This document shows, piece after piece, positions 1 to 5,818 of a stretch of DNA of 7,113 nt. This stretch comes from JAWVZY01 sp033721955. GTDB taxonomy: Bacteria > Patescibacteriota > Minisyncoccia > Spechtbacterales > 2-12-FULL-38-22. The position numbers were made by a program, and so were the translations under genes. The stretch lies in contig JAWVZY010000037.1 of NCBI GenBank assembly GCA_033721955.1, forward strand, positions 1 to 7,113. The letters are read 5' to 3'. Position 1 is the first letter of the stretch, and the number at the start of each line of letters is the position of its first letter. Below the pieces are notes generated by a model. That model had not been told where the DNA came from, made no database searches, and worked only from the letters and a program-made list of their open reading frames with translations.

Positions 1-147
1 AATCAAAATTAGTAGTAAGGTTAAAAAGTTCGTTTTAAGTTTCTTACGAGACAAAAAATTGGTCGTTAAAACGCAAGTTAGAAATCTAGACCGTAAGTTT
101 ATGGTCTTACAACAACTTTTTTTGAGACAAAAGAAAAAGTTACATTG
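1..147 (+). promoter_or_regulatory. AT-rich structured leader upstream of the RRM gene
   Basis: I see no convincing protein gene or -35/-10 promoter here, so it is probably the 5' untranslated region of the RRM gene, with the promoter left of the window. It has several short inverted repeats. TTAAAA (21-26) pairs with TTTTAA (33-38), flanked by GTAAG (15-19) and CTTAC (43-47). CGTTTTAA (31-38) pairs perfectly with TTAAAACG (66-73). AGACC (88-92) pairs with GGTCT (103-107), and GTAAG (93-97) with CTTAC (106-110). Several of these exclude each other. AAGTT occurs five times (26, 37, 75, 95, 137) and GAGACAAAA twice (48, 124). A structured leader would suit a cold- or self-regulated RNA-binding protein gene, but that role is inference. 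Confidence 0.4.
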
Positions 148-411
148 ATGGAAAACAAGAAGAAATTATTTGTCGGCGGTCTGCCATGGGCTACTTCAGA
201 CGAAGAGCTGAAGGATGCTTTTGAACAGGCAGGCACTGTTGAGAGCGCAGTTATTGTGCGCGACAGAATGTCCGGTCGTTCTAAAGGCTTTGGCTTTGTA
301 GAGATGTCCTCAGAAGAGGAAGCTCAAAAAGCAATAGAGCTTTGGGATGGCAAGGACTTTGGTGGACGCAATATTGGCGTCAGCCCAGCCCGACCCAAAA
401 GAGAAGAATAA
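148..411 (+). CDS. Single-RRM RNA-binding protein, 87 aa
   Basis: This is a small stand-alone RNA recognition motif protein, expected to bind single-stranded RNA in the cytoplasm. RNP2 is at residues 7-12 (LFVGGL) and RNP1 at 46-53 (KGFGFVEM), with the aromatic residues F8, F48 and F50 that stack on RNA bases. The beta-alpha-beta-beta-alpha-beta fold fills almost the whole protein, ending in a short charged tail (RPKREE). Stand-alone RRM proteins of this size are known from cyanobacteria and other bacteria, where several are cold-induced; the RNA target here is unknown. I chose ATG 148 over the in-frame TTG at 145 because it directly precedes the conserved start of the domain. No Shine-Dalgarno sequence precedes it. 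The gene is monocistronic, with its own terminator 17 bases after the stop. Confidence 0.93.
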   Translation: MENKKKLFVGGLPWATSDEELKDAFEQAGTVESAVIVRDRMSGRSKGFGFVEMSSEEEAQKAIELWDGKDFGGRNIGVSPARPKREE

Positions 412-428
412 AACTTCAAAAATAACTC

Positions 429-455
429 AACCCCCCGTGTATACGGGGGGTTTTG
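429..455 (+). terminator. Intrinsic terminator of the RRM gene
   Basis: A perfect 10-bp stem (429-438 with 443-452, core CCCCCCGT / ACGGGGGG) closes a GTAT tetraloop and runs into a T-rich stretch (451-454, then GTGTT). It lies 17 bases after the RRM stop codon. Six consecutive G:C pairs make it very stable. The -10 element of the next gene begins immediately downstream. Confidence 0.93.
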
Positions 456-464
456 TGTTAAAAT
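456..464 (+). promoter_or_regulatory. Extended -10 promoter for the zinc-ribbon/antiporter unit
   Basis: TGTTAAAAT fits the extended -10 pattern TGnTATAAT, with one mismatch in the hexamer (TAAAAT, 459-464). A start seven bases downstream would fall on the A of the zinc-ribbon ATG at 472, so the mRNA would be leaderless. No -35 is visible; at normal spacing it would lie inside the terminator hairpin. This is inferred from sequence alone, but the distance matches that at the better promoter before pilB. Confidence 0.45.
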
Positions 465-471
465 AAAGTTA

Positions 472-768
472 ATGGCCACAACACATTGTATAAATTGCGG
501 AAAGCTTGTACGAGATGAAAGCGAGAGCTGTCCTTTTTGTTCGGCTCCTCTTGAGGGTGAAAAAATAAATGAGCGATCTTCCCGCACAAACCGGATATTT
601 ATAGCAATAATTTTTGCCCTTTTGTTCTTTATGGGGGTTTTTACCTTTTTGCTTAGTCCGGTCAATGGAGGAGGTTTTTTAAATACAAAAACAATACCGG
701 GTATTATAATGATGCTCGTTGGAATATTTGGAGTTATAATGTCATTTATTTGGCATAGAAAAAAATAA
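472..768 (+). CDS. Small zinc-ribbon protein with two membrane helices, 98 aa
   Basis: An N-terminal zinc ribbon is formed by C6-x2-C9 and C20-x2-C23 (THCINCGKL ... CPFCSAPL). A polar, positively charged linker follows (residues 27-41), then two hydrophobic segments at about 42-62 and 74-94 and a basic end (HRKK). The positive-inside rule puts both ends, including the ribbon, in the cytoplasm with a helical hairpin in the membrane. I do not recognise a specific family and no function is assigned. The gene lies three bases before the antiporter gene, and the two share a presumed promoter and terminator. A helper or sensor role for the antiporter is therefore possible but unproven. There is no Shine-Dalgarno sequence, and the mRNA may start at the ATG itself. 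Confidence 0.85.
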   Translation: MATTHCINCGKLVRDESESCPFCSAPLEGEKINERSSRTNRIFIAIIFALLFFMGVFTFLLSPVNGGGFLNTKTIPGIIMMLVGIFGVIMSFIWHRKK

Positions 769-771
769 TAT

Positions 772-2448
772 ATGGCTACGGGAATTATAGAACTTGCAAT
801 AATTGTAATTGTCGCGGCGGTGCTGGGAATTATTATGCACTTTTTTCGCCAGCCCGCCTTTTTGGCATATATTTTTACAGGTGTTGCCCTGGGGGCTTTT
901 GGCTTGATACATGCCCACAACATGGAGCTTTTTGAGGCATTCAGTTCCTTGGGTATCATGTTCCTGCTTTTCCTTATTGGGATGGAGATAAATTATGACT
1001 CTCTGCGTCTTGTGGGTAAAACATCTTTGGTGCTTGGTATAGGCCAGATATTATTTACTTCTGCAGGGGGATTTCTTATCTCAATTATGTTTGGGTTTTC
1101 TGTCCTTGCCTCAGTTTATATTGCTGTTGCCCTTACCTTTTCAAGCACCATTATAATTGTGAAACTGCTTTCTGAGAGAAAGCAGATTCACTCTTTGCAT
1201 GGAAAAATAAGCATAGGTTTTCTTTTGGTGCAGGATTTTGTCGCGATGCTAATATTGATGGTGCTTGCGGGAATGGAAACGGGAGAGGGTGTTACATATT
1301 TAAGCGTAGGCCTTGCCTTGCTAAAGGGTATAGGGCTTTTTCTTTTGATGCTTTATCTGGGGCGCAAGGTTATACCACCGATATTAGATAAAATAGCTCA
1401 GTCCCTTGAACTTTTATTCTTGACATCTTTAGCCTGGGCGCTTGGGGTGGCTGCCGCTGTGTCATATGCCGGATTTTCAGTTGAAATAGGGGGTTTTCTT
1501 GCCGGCCTTGCCTTGGCGAATTCATCAGAGCATTTTCAGATATCAGGACGTATACGTTCCTTGCGTGACTTTTTCATATTAATATTCTTTGTAACTCTCG
1601 GTTCCTCTCTTGTGTTTTCAGAGATAGCAAGCCTTGCTTTGCCCATTATTATCTTTTCTTTATTTGTGCTTGTAGGAAACCCGATAATAGTTATGGTGCT
1701 TATGGGTTTTATGGGTTATCGCAGAAAGACAAGTTTTATGAGCGGACTTACCGTAGCGCAAATTTCAGAATTTAGCTTAATTGTAGTAACTCTTGGCCTC
1801 TCTATAGGCCATGTGAGCGAAGGTGTTTTATCTTTGGTTACGGCTGTAGGTATTACAACTATAATTATTTCGACCTATTTAATTACTTATAGCGAAAATA
1901 TATTTGAAAAAATTAAAAATTCATTGGGTGTATTTGAAAAGAAAAATGTCCAGGAAAAGAAATTGCCCAAGGGCCTTCTAAAGCCGGTTGTCCTTATTGG
2001 TGGGCATAGGATAGGCCAGAATATAGCTTCACAACTTCCGCGAGGCGAGGTTTTAGTGGTTGATTTTGACCCCGAACTTACTGATTACCTGAAGGAACAA
2101 GGCCTCCCTGTTTTGTTTGGTGATATTTCAGACGAGGAGATACAGGAACAGGCCGGACTGGAGCAAGCCGAGATCATTATTTCTACCAGTCCTGATTTCA
2201 TAACTAATGAAGCTCTGCTCCATAAAGCAAAAGAATATGACAACAAACCCCTTGTTGTGGTGAGGGCAGAAACAATACAGGATGCCAAGCATTTATATAA
2301 CAGTGATGCTGATTATGTAATATTGCCCCATCTTACAGCAGGCCAGTCCTTGGGGCACATGCTTGCAGGAGATAGGGATAAGGAAATGCTAACTAAGCTC
2401 CGCAAGAAAGATATGCTGCAGATGGAAAGTAGTATATTAAAACACTAA
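772..2448 (+). CDS. CPA2-family cation:proton antiporter with TrkA-N domain, 558 aa
   Basis: This is a Kef-type inner-membrane antiporter, expected to exchange K+ or Na+ for protons. Residues 1-375 are very hydrophobic with about a dozen membrane segments, starting with the family's opening pattern (QPAFLAYIFTGVALG, 27-41). Q154-D155 in the hydrophobic stretch LLVQDFVAML matches the QD ion-binding pair of KefB/KefC-type proteins, whereas many Na+/H+ members carry DD. A charged linker (about 376-403) leads to a cytoplasmic Rossmann-type TrkA-N domain (about 404-520) with the nucleotide loop GGHRIG at 410-415, the acidic end of strand 2 at D431, and the FGD turn at 449-451. The loop has His where the GxGxxG motif has its second Gly. 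No TrkA-C domain follows; the tail is a short charged helix. K+ is favoured as substrate, but this is inference. The gene is co-transcribed with the zinc-ribbon gene. Confidence 0.93.
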   Translation: MATGIIELAIIVIVAAVLGIIMHFFRQPAFLAYIFTGVALGAFGLIHAHNMELFEAFSSLGIMFLLFLIGMEINYDSLRLVGKTSLVLGIGQILFTSAGGFLISIMFGFSVLASVYIAVALTFSSTIIIVKLLSERKQIHSLHGKISIGFLLVQDFVAMLILMVLAGMETGEGVTYLSVGLALLKGIGLFLLMLYLGRKVIPPILDKIAQSLELLFLTSLAWALGVAAAVSYAGFSVEIGGFLAGLALANSSEHFQISGRIRSLRDFFILIFFVTLGSSLVFSEIASLALPIIIFSLFVLVGNPIIVMVLMGFMGYRRKTSFMSGLTVAQISEFSLIVVTLGLSIGHVSEGVLSLVTAVGITTIIISTYLITYSENIFEKIKNSLGVFEKKNVQEKKLPKGLLKPVVLIGGHRIGQNIASQLPRGEVLVVDFDPELTDYLKEQGLPVLFGDISDEEIQEQAGLEQAEIIISTSPDFITNEALLHKAKEYDNKPLVVVRAETIQDAKHLYNSDADYVILPHLTAGQSLGHMLAGDRDKEMLTKLRKKDMLQMESSILKH

Positions 2449-2468
2449 TATCACTCCAATAAAATTCT

Positions 2469-2500
2469 AAAAACCCCTGAATTGATTCAGGGGTTTTTGT
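2469..2500 (+). terminator. Intrinsic terminator after the antiporter gene
   Basis: A perfect 13-bp stem pairs 2469-2481 with 2486-2498 around the loop TTGA. Its centre is CCCCTGAA / TTCAGGGG, flanked by five A on the left and five T on the right. It begins 20 bases after the antiporter stop. The A and T tracts would allow some function in both directions, but no convergent gene is present. Confidence 0.93.
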
Positions 2501-2518
2501 TCGGCGTAAGTTTTTCAA

Positions 2519-2536
2519 TAATAAATTGACTTATTA
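2519..2536. repeat. Small inverted repeat over the pilB -35 element
   Basis: TAATAA (2519-2524) and TTATTA (2531-2536) are perfect inverted copies separated by six bases that contain most of the -35 hexamer. The position would suit an operator controlling the pilus promoter. In such AT-rich DNA a 6-bp repeat can easily arise by chance, so this is weak. Confidence 0.2.
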
Positions 2537-2554
2537 CTTAATATAGTTTATAAT
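2526..2554 (+). promoter_or_regulatory. Sigma70-type promoter of the pilus operon
   Basis: TTGACT (2526-2531) and a perfect TATAAT (2549-2554) are 17 bases apart, the optimal spacing. The expected start of transcription is near 2561-2562, on an ATG that opens a 12-codon upstream reading frame. The promoter sits in the only gap between the antiporter terminator and pilB, so it should drive the whole pilus gene set. Confidence 0.85.
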
Positions 2555-2561
2555 TACCTTT

Positions 2562-2600
2562 ATGCAAAATAGTAAAATTTATTCTAGAATTAGAAAATGA
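2562..2600 (+). CDS. Putative 12-codon leaderless upstream ORF overlapping the pilB start
   Basis: An ATG seven bases after the -10 box begins the peptide MQNSKIYSRIRK, which ends at TGA 2598-2600. That stop overlaps the pilB start codon (2597-2599) as ATGA, the classic arrangement for stop-restart coupling. It is in a different frame from pilB (offset 35), so it is not an N-terminal extension. The predicted transcription start lies on or next to this ATG, so it would be translated from a leaderless mRNA, and ribosomes stopping at TGA could restart at pilB, which lacks a Shine-Dalgarno sequence. The peptide is basic (five of 12 residues are Lys/Arg) and resembles nothing I know. A chance reading frame this short is quite possible. 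Confidence 0.35.
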   Translation: MQNSKIYSRIRK

Positions 2601-4120
2601 AAAGAGCTTCTAAGGTTAAAAATTACCCGCCTCTACCCAAAGAGGCAAAAGAAAATACAGAGTATTTAGCATCTATGCCAAGGGATCTTGTTAAGGAATT
2701 GCAGGCCTTTGTTTTTGATATGGACGGCAACACTGCAAAGATAGCTGCTGTAGATCCTTCAAATAGCGGGCTTAAAAAATATATTGCAGATAATTTCAAC
2801 GAAGTTCACCTTTACAAAGCCGAGAAAAAGGATATTGAATATATGTTAAAAAAACATCCGGCAGATTTTGTAGATGAGATAGAAAAAATACTTACAAGAG
2901 ATGAAAATCCTACAAACGGTAATTTGGCAGAGATCGTAGATATGATAATAAGCTATTCTTTTATAAGGCGGGCAAGTGATATTCACATTGAACCAAGGAG
3001 AAATGACATTGCTGTGCGCTTCCGTGTAGATGGCACCTTGCGAGAGGTACTTACTTTACCCAAAAGCATGTTGCAGTCGCTTGTGGCGCGCTTTAAGATA
3101 ATGGCTAACTTAAAAATTGATGAACACAGGCGTCCTCAAGATGGCCGCTTAGAGCCCGAAGAGTTTCCAGAGACCTCTTTGCGTATTTCAATAGTGCCAA
3201 CGCTTTTTGGAGAAAAGATAGCACTTAGAATATTAAATGACACAAGTAAATCCATGAGTTTGCAGGAGCTTGGTTTTTCTGAGGAAGAGAGAGACATACT
3301 TGTTGAAAATATTAGAAAACCCCATGGCCTTATTGTAACCTCAGGTCCTACCGGAAGCGGAAAGACAACAACACTTTACTCAATTTTACAGCAAATGGAA
3401 AAAGATGATCTTAACGTCTCTACATTAGAAGATCCTATTGAATACACTCTTCCGGGTGTAAACCAGATACAGATAAATCCGCGAATTGATCTCACCTTTG
3501 CATCAGGTCTGCGCTCTCTTTTGCGCCAAGACCCCGATATTATGATGGTAGGGGAAATTCGTGATTCTGAAACCGCCTTTATGGCCGCAAATGCTGCCAT
3601 GACAGGTCACCTTGTTTTAACAACCATACATACAAATGATGCTGCTTCTGTGTTTTCGCGTTTTATGGAAATGAAGGTCGAAGATTTTGTGGTCGCATCT
3701 ACCGTTAACCTTGTAATAGCTCAGCGGCTTGTGAGAAGGATATGCCGCAATTGCAGCACTAAAACAAAACTTGATCCTGTAGTTTTAGATAAAATAAAAG
3801 AGCGCTCTGACATTCTTGAGGTATTGAATAAAAATCACGGTTTTAGCGCCAAGGCGCTAAAGGAGAAGAAATTTAGCCATGGGAAAGGTTGTGATGTTTG
3901 TTTAAGTTCAGGTTATGAGGGAAGGGTAGGTATTTTTGAATTTATAGTGCCGAATAAAAAGATTCGTGATCTTATATTGAGCCAGGGTTCAACAGATGAT
4001 GTACGAGCAGCAGCAGACGAATTGGGATTTCGTACAATGCTTACAGACGGCATTGCAAAAGTAATTGAAGGAGAAACAACTTTTGAAGAAGTAATGAGAA
4101 CAACTAAACCAATAAATTAA
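2597..4120 (+). CDS. Type IV pilus assembly ATPase PilB (GspE family), 507 aa
   Basis: This is the hexameric cytoplasmic ATPase that powers pilus extension together with PilC. A short N-terminal T2SSE_N/MshEN-like region (about 25-90) precedes the N2 domain (about 105-230, with ASDIHIEP at 126-133) and the RecA-like domain. Visible motifs are Walker A GPTGSGKTT (250-258), the Asp box around TLEDPIE (276-282), Walker B ending in E320 (DIMMVGEIRD), and the His box TGHLVLTTIHTNDA (336-349). The zinc-binding tetracysteine is C383-x2-C386 and C432-x2-C435, typical of PilB/GspE and absent from the retraction ATPase PilT. At 507 residues it is some 50-60 shorter than typical PilB, mainly at the N terminus. 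ATG 2597 follows a promoter and a possible coupled upstream ORF. GspE of a type II system cannot be excluded. Confidence 0.95.
   Translation: MKRASKVKNYPPLPKEAKENTEYLASMPRDLVKELQAFVFDMDGNTAKIAAVDPSNSGLKKYIADNFNEVHLYKAEKKDIEYMLKKHPADFVDEIEKILTRDENPTNGNLAEIVDMIISYSFIRRASDIHIEPRRNDIAVRFRVDGTLREVLTLPKSMLQSLVARFKIMANLKIDEHRRPQDGRLEPEEFPETSLRISIVPTLFGEKIALRILNDTSKSMSLQELGFSEEERDILVENIRKPHGLIVTSGPTGSGKTTTLYSILQQMEKDDLNVSTLEDPIEYTLPGVNQIQINPRIDLTFASGLRSLLRQDPDIMMVGEIRDSETAFMAANAAMTGHLVLTTIHTNDAASVFSRFMEMKVEDFVVASTVNLVIAQRLVRRICRNCSTKTKLDPVVLDKIKERSDILEVLNKNHGFSAKALKEKKFSHGKGCDVCLSSGYEGRVGIFEFIVPNKKIRDLILSQGSTDDVRAAADELGFRTMLTDGIAKVIEGETTFEEVMRTTKPIN
3842..3861. repeat. Strong 20-base near-palindrome inside pilB
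   Basis: Two perfect 9-base arms, TTTAGCGCC (3842-3850) and GGCGCTAAA (3853-3861), are separated only by AA. In RNA this gives an 8-bp stem closed by the four-base loop CAAG. It lies in the part of pilB coding for the variable segment between the two CxxC pairs (about residues 416-422). No T run follows, so it is not an ordinary terminator. Confidence 0.6.
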
Positions 4121-4121
4121 T

Positions 4122-5330
4122 ATGGCTAAGTTCAGTTATAAAATAGTAAGTAATAATCAATTAAAGCAGGGCAGTATTAATGCCTTGTCGTTATCTCTTG
4201 CAAGGAGGAAGCTGGATGGCGAAAATACCACTGTGCTTTCATTGAAGAGGGAAGACGCCTCTGCACTTAGAAAAGAAATAAGCTTTTCTTTTTCAGGATT
4301 CCCTTATACAGAAAGGATAAATTTTTACCGGGATCTCTCCATTATGATACAGTCCGGTCTTTCTATGGTTGAATCCCTGCGCGTTCTCAAGGAGCAACTT
4401 GCCGGCTCAGGTGTTAAAAAGGCGGTTGAGGCAATAGCCAGCCGGGTTGAGGGAGGCGAGCAGTTGTCGAGAGCCATGCGTGATTATCCCAAATATTTTT
4501 CACCTTATATTATAGAAACCATTCACGCGGGTGAAACAGCGGGTCGTCTTAGTGAAACGCTCTACACTATTTCACAAGACCTACAGAAGGATTATGAGGT
4601 GCGTAGGAAGGTTATAAGTGCTATAACATATCCCGTGCTTGTAATTGCAGTTATGATAGCTGTAGCTATTGCTATGATGATCTACATACTCCCGCAGATA
4701 GCTATACTTTTTGAGGAGTTTGATGCACAAATGCCCTTGCCTACGCGAATCCTTATAGGTACAGGTGAGTTTTTTGCAAGCAATCCTTTTATGCTTCTTG
4801 CATTGATATTGGGTTCTGCTGCCGCTTTTTTTCTTGCCCTACGCAGTGAAAAGGGTAAATATTTTATACATTCAGTTATATTAAAAACACCTGTATTTAA
4901 GAATCTTATAAAAAATTATAATCTTGTTATATTTTTCCGCGCTTTGGGCTCTCTTGTTGCAAGCGGCACTCCATTTGTGCGCAGCGTAGAGATAGCTGAA
5001 AAGACAGTAAAGAACGAAGTTTATAGAAAAACTATTGCATCAACCCGCCCCGCGCTTTTGCATGGAGTGCGTTTGGCTGAGGTACTTGAGCCGTATCCCA
5101 AGCTTTTTCCCAAGCAAACCCAAAAAATAATTAGCGTGGGTGAAAGTACCGGCAACCTTGAAAAGACATTTGGCAGAATTACCGAATACTATGAAGAGGC
5201 AGTTGATCACCAGACAAAGATATTAACCGTACTTATAGAACCGATATTAATGTTGCTTATAGGTGTTGTTGTGGGGGGTCTTGCTTTATCTATTTTTCTA
5301 CCTATATATCAGGCAGCAAGCTTAATATAA
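4122..5330 (+). CDS. Type IV pilus inner-membrane platform protein PilC (GspF family), 402 aa
   Basis: PilC is the polytopic platform protein that couples PilB's ATPase cycle to pilin extraction from the membrane. After an N-terminal cytoplasmic region (1-62) there are two tandem T2SSF domains, about 65-190 and 265-392. Each carries the family's Gly-Glu turn (HAGETAGRL at 135-143 and VGESTGNLE at 339-347). Predicted membrane helices are about 169-192, 221-240 and 367-393, the usual three. The 402-residue length is normal. The start lies one base after the pilB stop, with no Shine-Dalgarno sequence, which suggests translational coupling. Pairing with PilB fits a type IV pilus or type II secretion motor; the following prepilins are shared by both. 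Confidence 0.95.
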   Translation: MAKFSYKIVSNNQLKQGSINALSLSLARRKLDGENTTVLSLKREDASALRKEISFSFSGFPYTERINFYRDLSIMIQSGLSMVESLRVLKEQLAGSGVKKAVEAIASRVEGGEQLSRAMRDYPKYFSPYIIETIHAGETAGRLSETLYTISQDLQKDYEVRRKVISAITYPVLVIAVMIAVAIAMMIYILPQIAILFEEFDAQMPLPTRILIGTGEFFASNPFMLLALILGSAAAFFLALRSEKGKYFIHSVILKTPVFKNLIKNYNLVIFFRALGSLVASGTPFVRSVEIAEKTVKNEVYRKTIASTRPALLHGVRLAEVLEPYPKLFPKQTQKIISVGESTGNLEKTFGRITEYYEEAVDHQTKILTVLIEPILMLLIGVVVGGLALSIFLPIYQAASLI

Positions 5331-5340
5331 ACTTAAGCTT
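5318..5340. repeat. Inverted repeat spanning the pilC stop codon
   Basis: AAGCTTAA (5318-5325) and TTAAGCTT (5333-5340) are perfect inverted copies around a seven-base loop, and the pilC TAA (5328-5330) lies in that loop. No T run follows, so it is not a standard terminator. The only long gap in the operon (33 bases) comes next, so the stem could mark an RNA processing or attenuation point between the motor genes and the pilin genes. Confidence 0.5.
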
Positions 5341-5363
5341 TATTCCGGCAGAATTTTAATTAT

Positions 5364-5813
5364 ATGAGTTGTACAAACAAAAATTTAGGTTTTACCATAG
5401 TTGAATCTCTGATAGTTATGTCGATATTGGGCATTATTTCTGTTGCAGGAATATATAAAGTTATAAACTCTCAGGAGAAAGGTGCACTAAATGATGCTCA
5501 GGCAGCTGTTGTGCGCTTAACTGAGAGTGCCAGAAATTCAGCAGCAAGCGGAGAAGGTACGCAGGAACACGGTATATATATTGAGCAAAACGGCATCACT
5601 ATTTTTGAGGGAAATATAGCGGGAGGAACAAAATATTTTTTTCATCCTGCTGTAGAGTCAAATCAAACCGATACCGAAATTACATTCTCTCGTTATAGCG
5701 GTTCTGCCACAACCTCAGAATCCTTCCCCGTCACCATAAGATTAAGTGGAAATCGCGGAGGAGAGAGCATAATTGAAATAAACAGCGAGGGAGCAATAAC
5801 AGTTACAGAATAA
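5364..5813 (+). CDS. Minor (pseudo)pilin, GspH/FimT-like, 149 aa
   Basis: A class III prepilin signal is clear: a nine-residue leader (MSCTNKNLG), cleavage after G9, then mature F+1 and E+5 in FTIVES, and a hydrophobic helix to about residue 31. The prepilin peptidase should remove the leader before assembly. The rest is a polar globular domain. The end (IIEINSEGAITVTE, 136-149) resembles the closing beta strands and Gly turn of GspH/FimT proteins, and its place as first of four pilin genes agrees. It begins 33 bases after pilC, the longest spacing in the operon, behind an inverted repeat. It ends with tandem TAA TAA stops. The class is well supported; the H-type assignment is moderate. Confidence 0.88.
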   Translation: MSCTNKNLGFTIVESLIVMSILGIISVAGIYKVINSQEKGALNDAQAAVVRLTESARNSAASGEGTQEHGIYIEQNGITIFEGNIAGGTKYFFHPAVESNQTDTEITFSRYSGSATTSESFPVTIRLSGNRGGESIIEINSEGAITVTE

Positions 5814-5818
5814 TAAGC

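Noticed and set aside
145..147. TTG as the start of the RRM gene
   Set aside because: ATG immediately follows and fits the domain start better.
2..148. Open frame running in from the left edge and ending TGA, overlapping the RRM start as TGATG
   Set aside because: It is open for 48 codons and the stop-start overlap is suggestive, but it has no Ala, Gly, Glu or Pro codon, about a quarter of its codons are Lys, and only 8 of 48 codons begin with G. This is unlike the real genes here. The inverted repeats favour a noncoding leader. A C-terminal gene fragment remains possible.
122..150. TTGAGA at 122-127 as a -35 element
   Set aside because: A -10 at normal spacing would fall on the start codon of the RRM gene, and no TATAAT-like sequence is there.
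324..959. Long minus-strand open frame (211 codons)
   Set aside because: It is antisense to the RRM, zinc-ribbon and antiporter genes and crosses a strong terminator. The product is a low-complexity Ile/Lys/Pro-rich sequence with no family features.
2085..2288. Minus-strand open frame inside the antiporter gene
   Set aside because: It mirrors the TrkA-N coding sequence; the Ser/Cys-rich translation is typical of an antisense shadow. The minus-strand frames at 3376-3600 and 6485-6745 were dismissed for the same reason.
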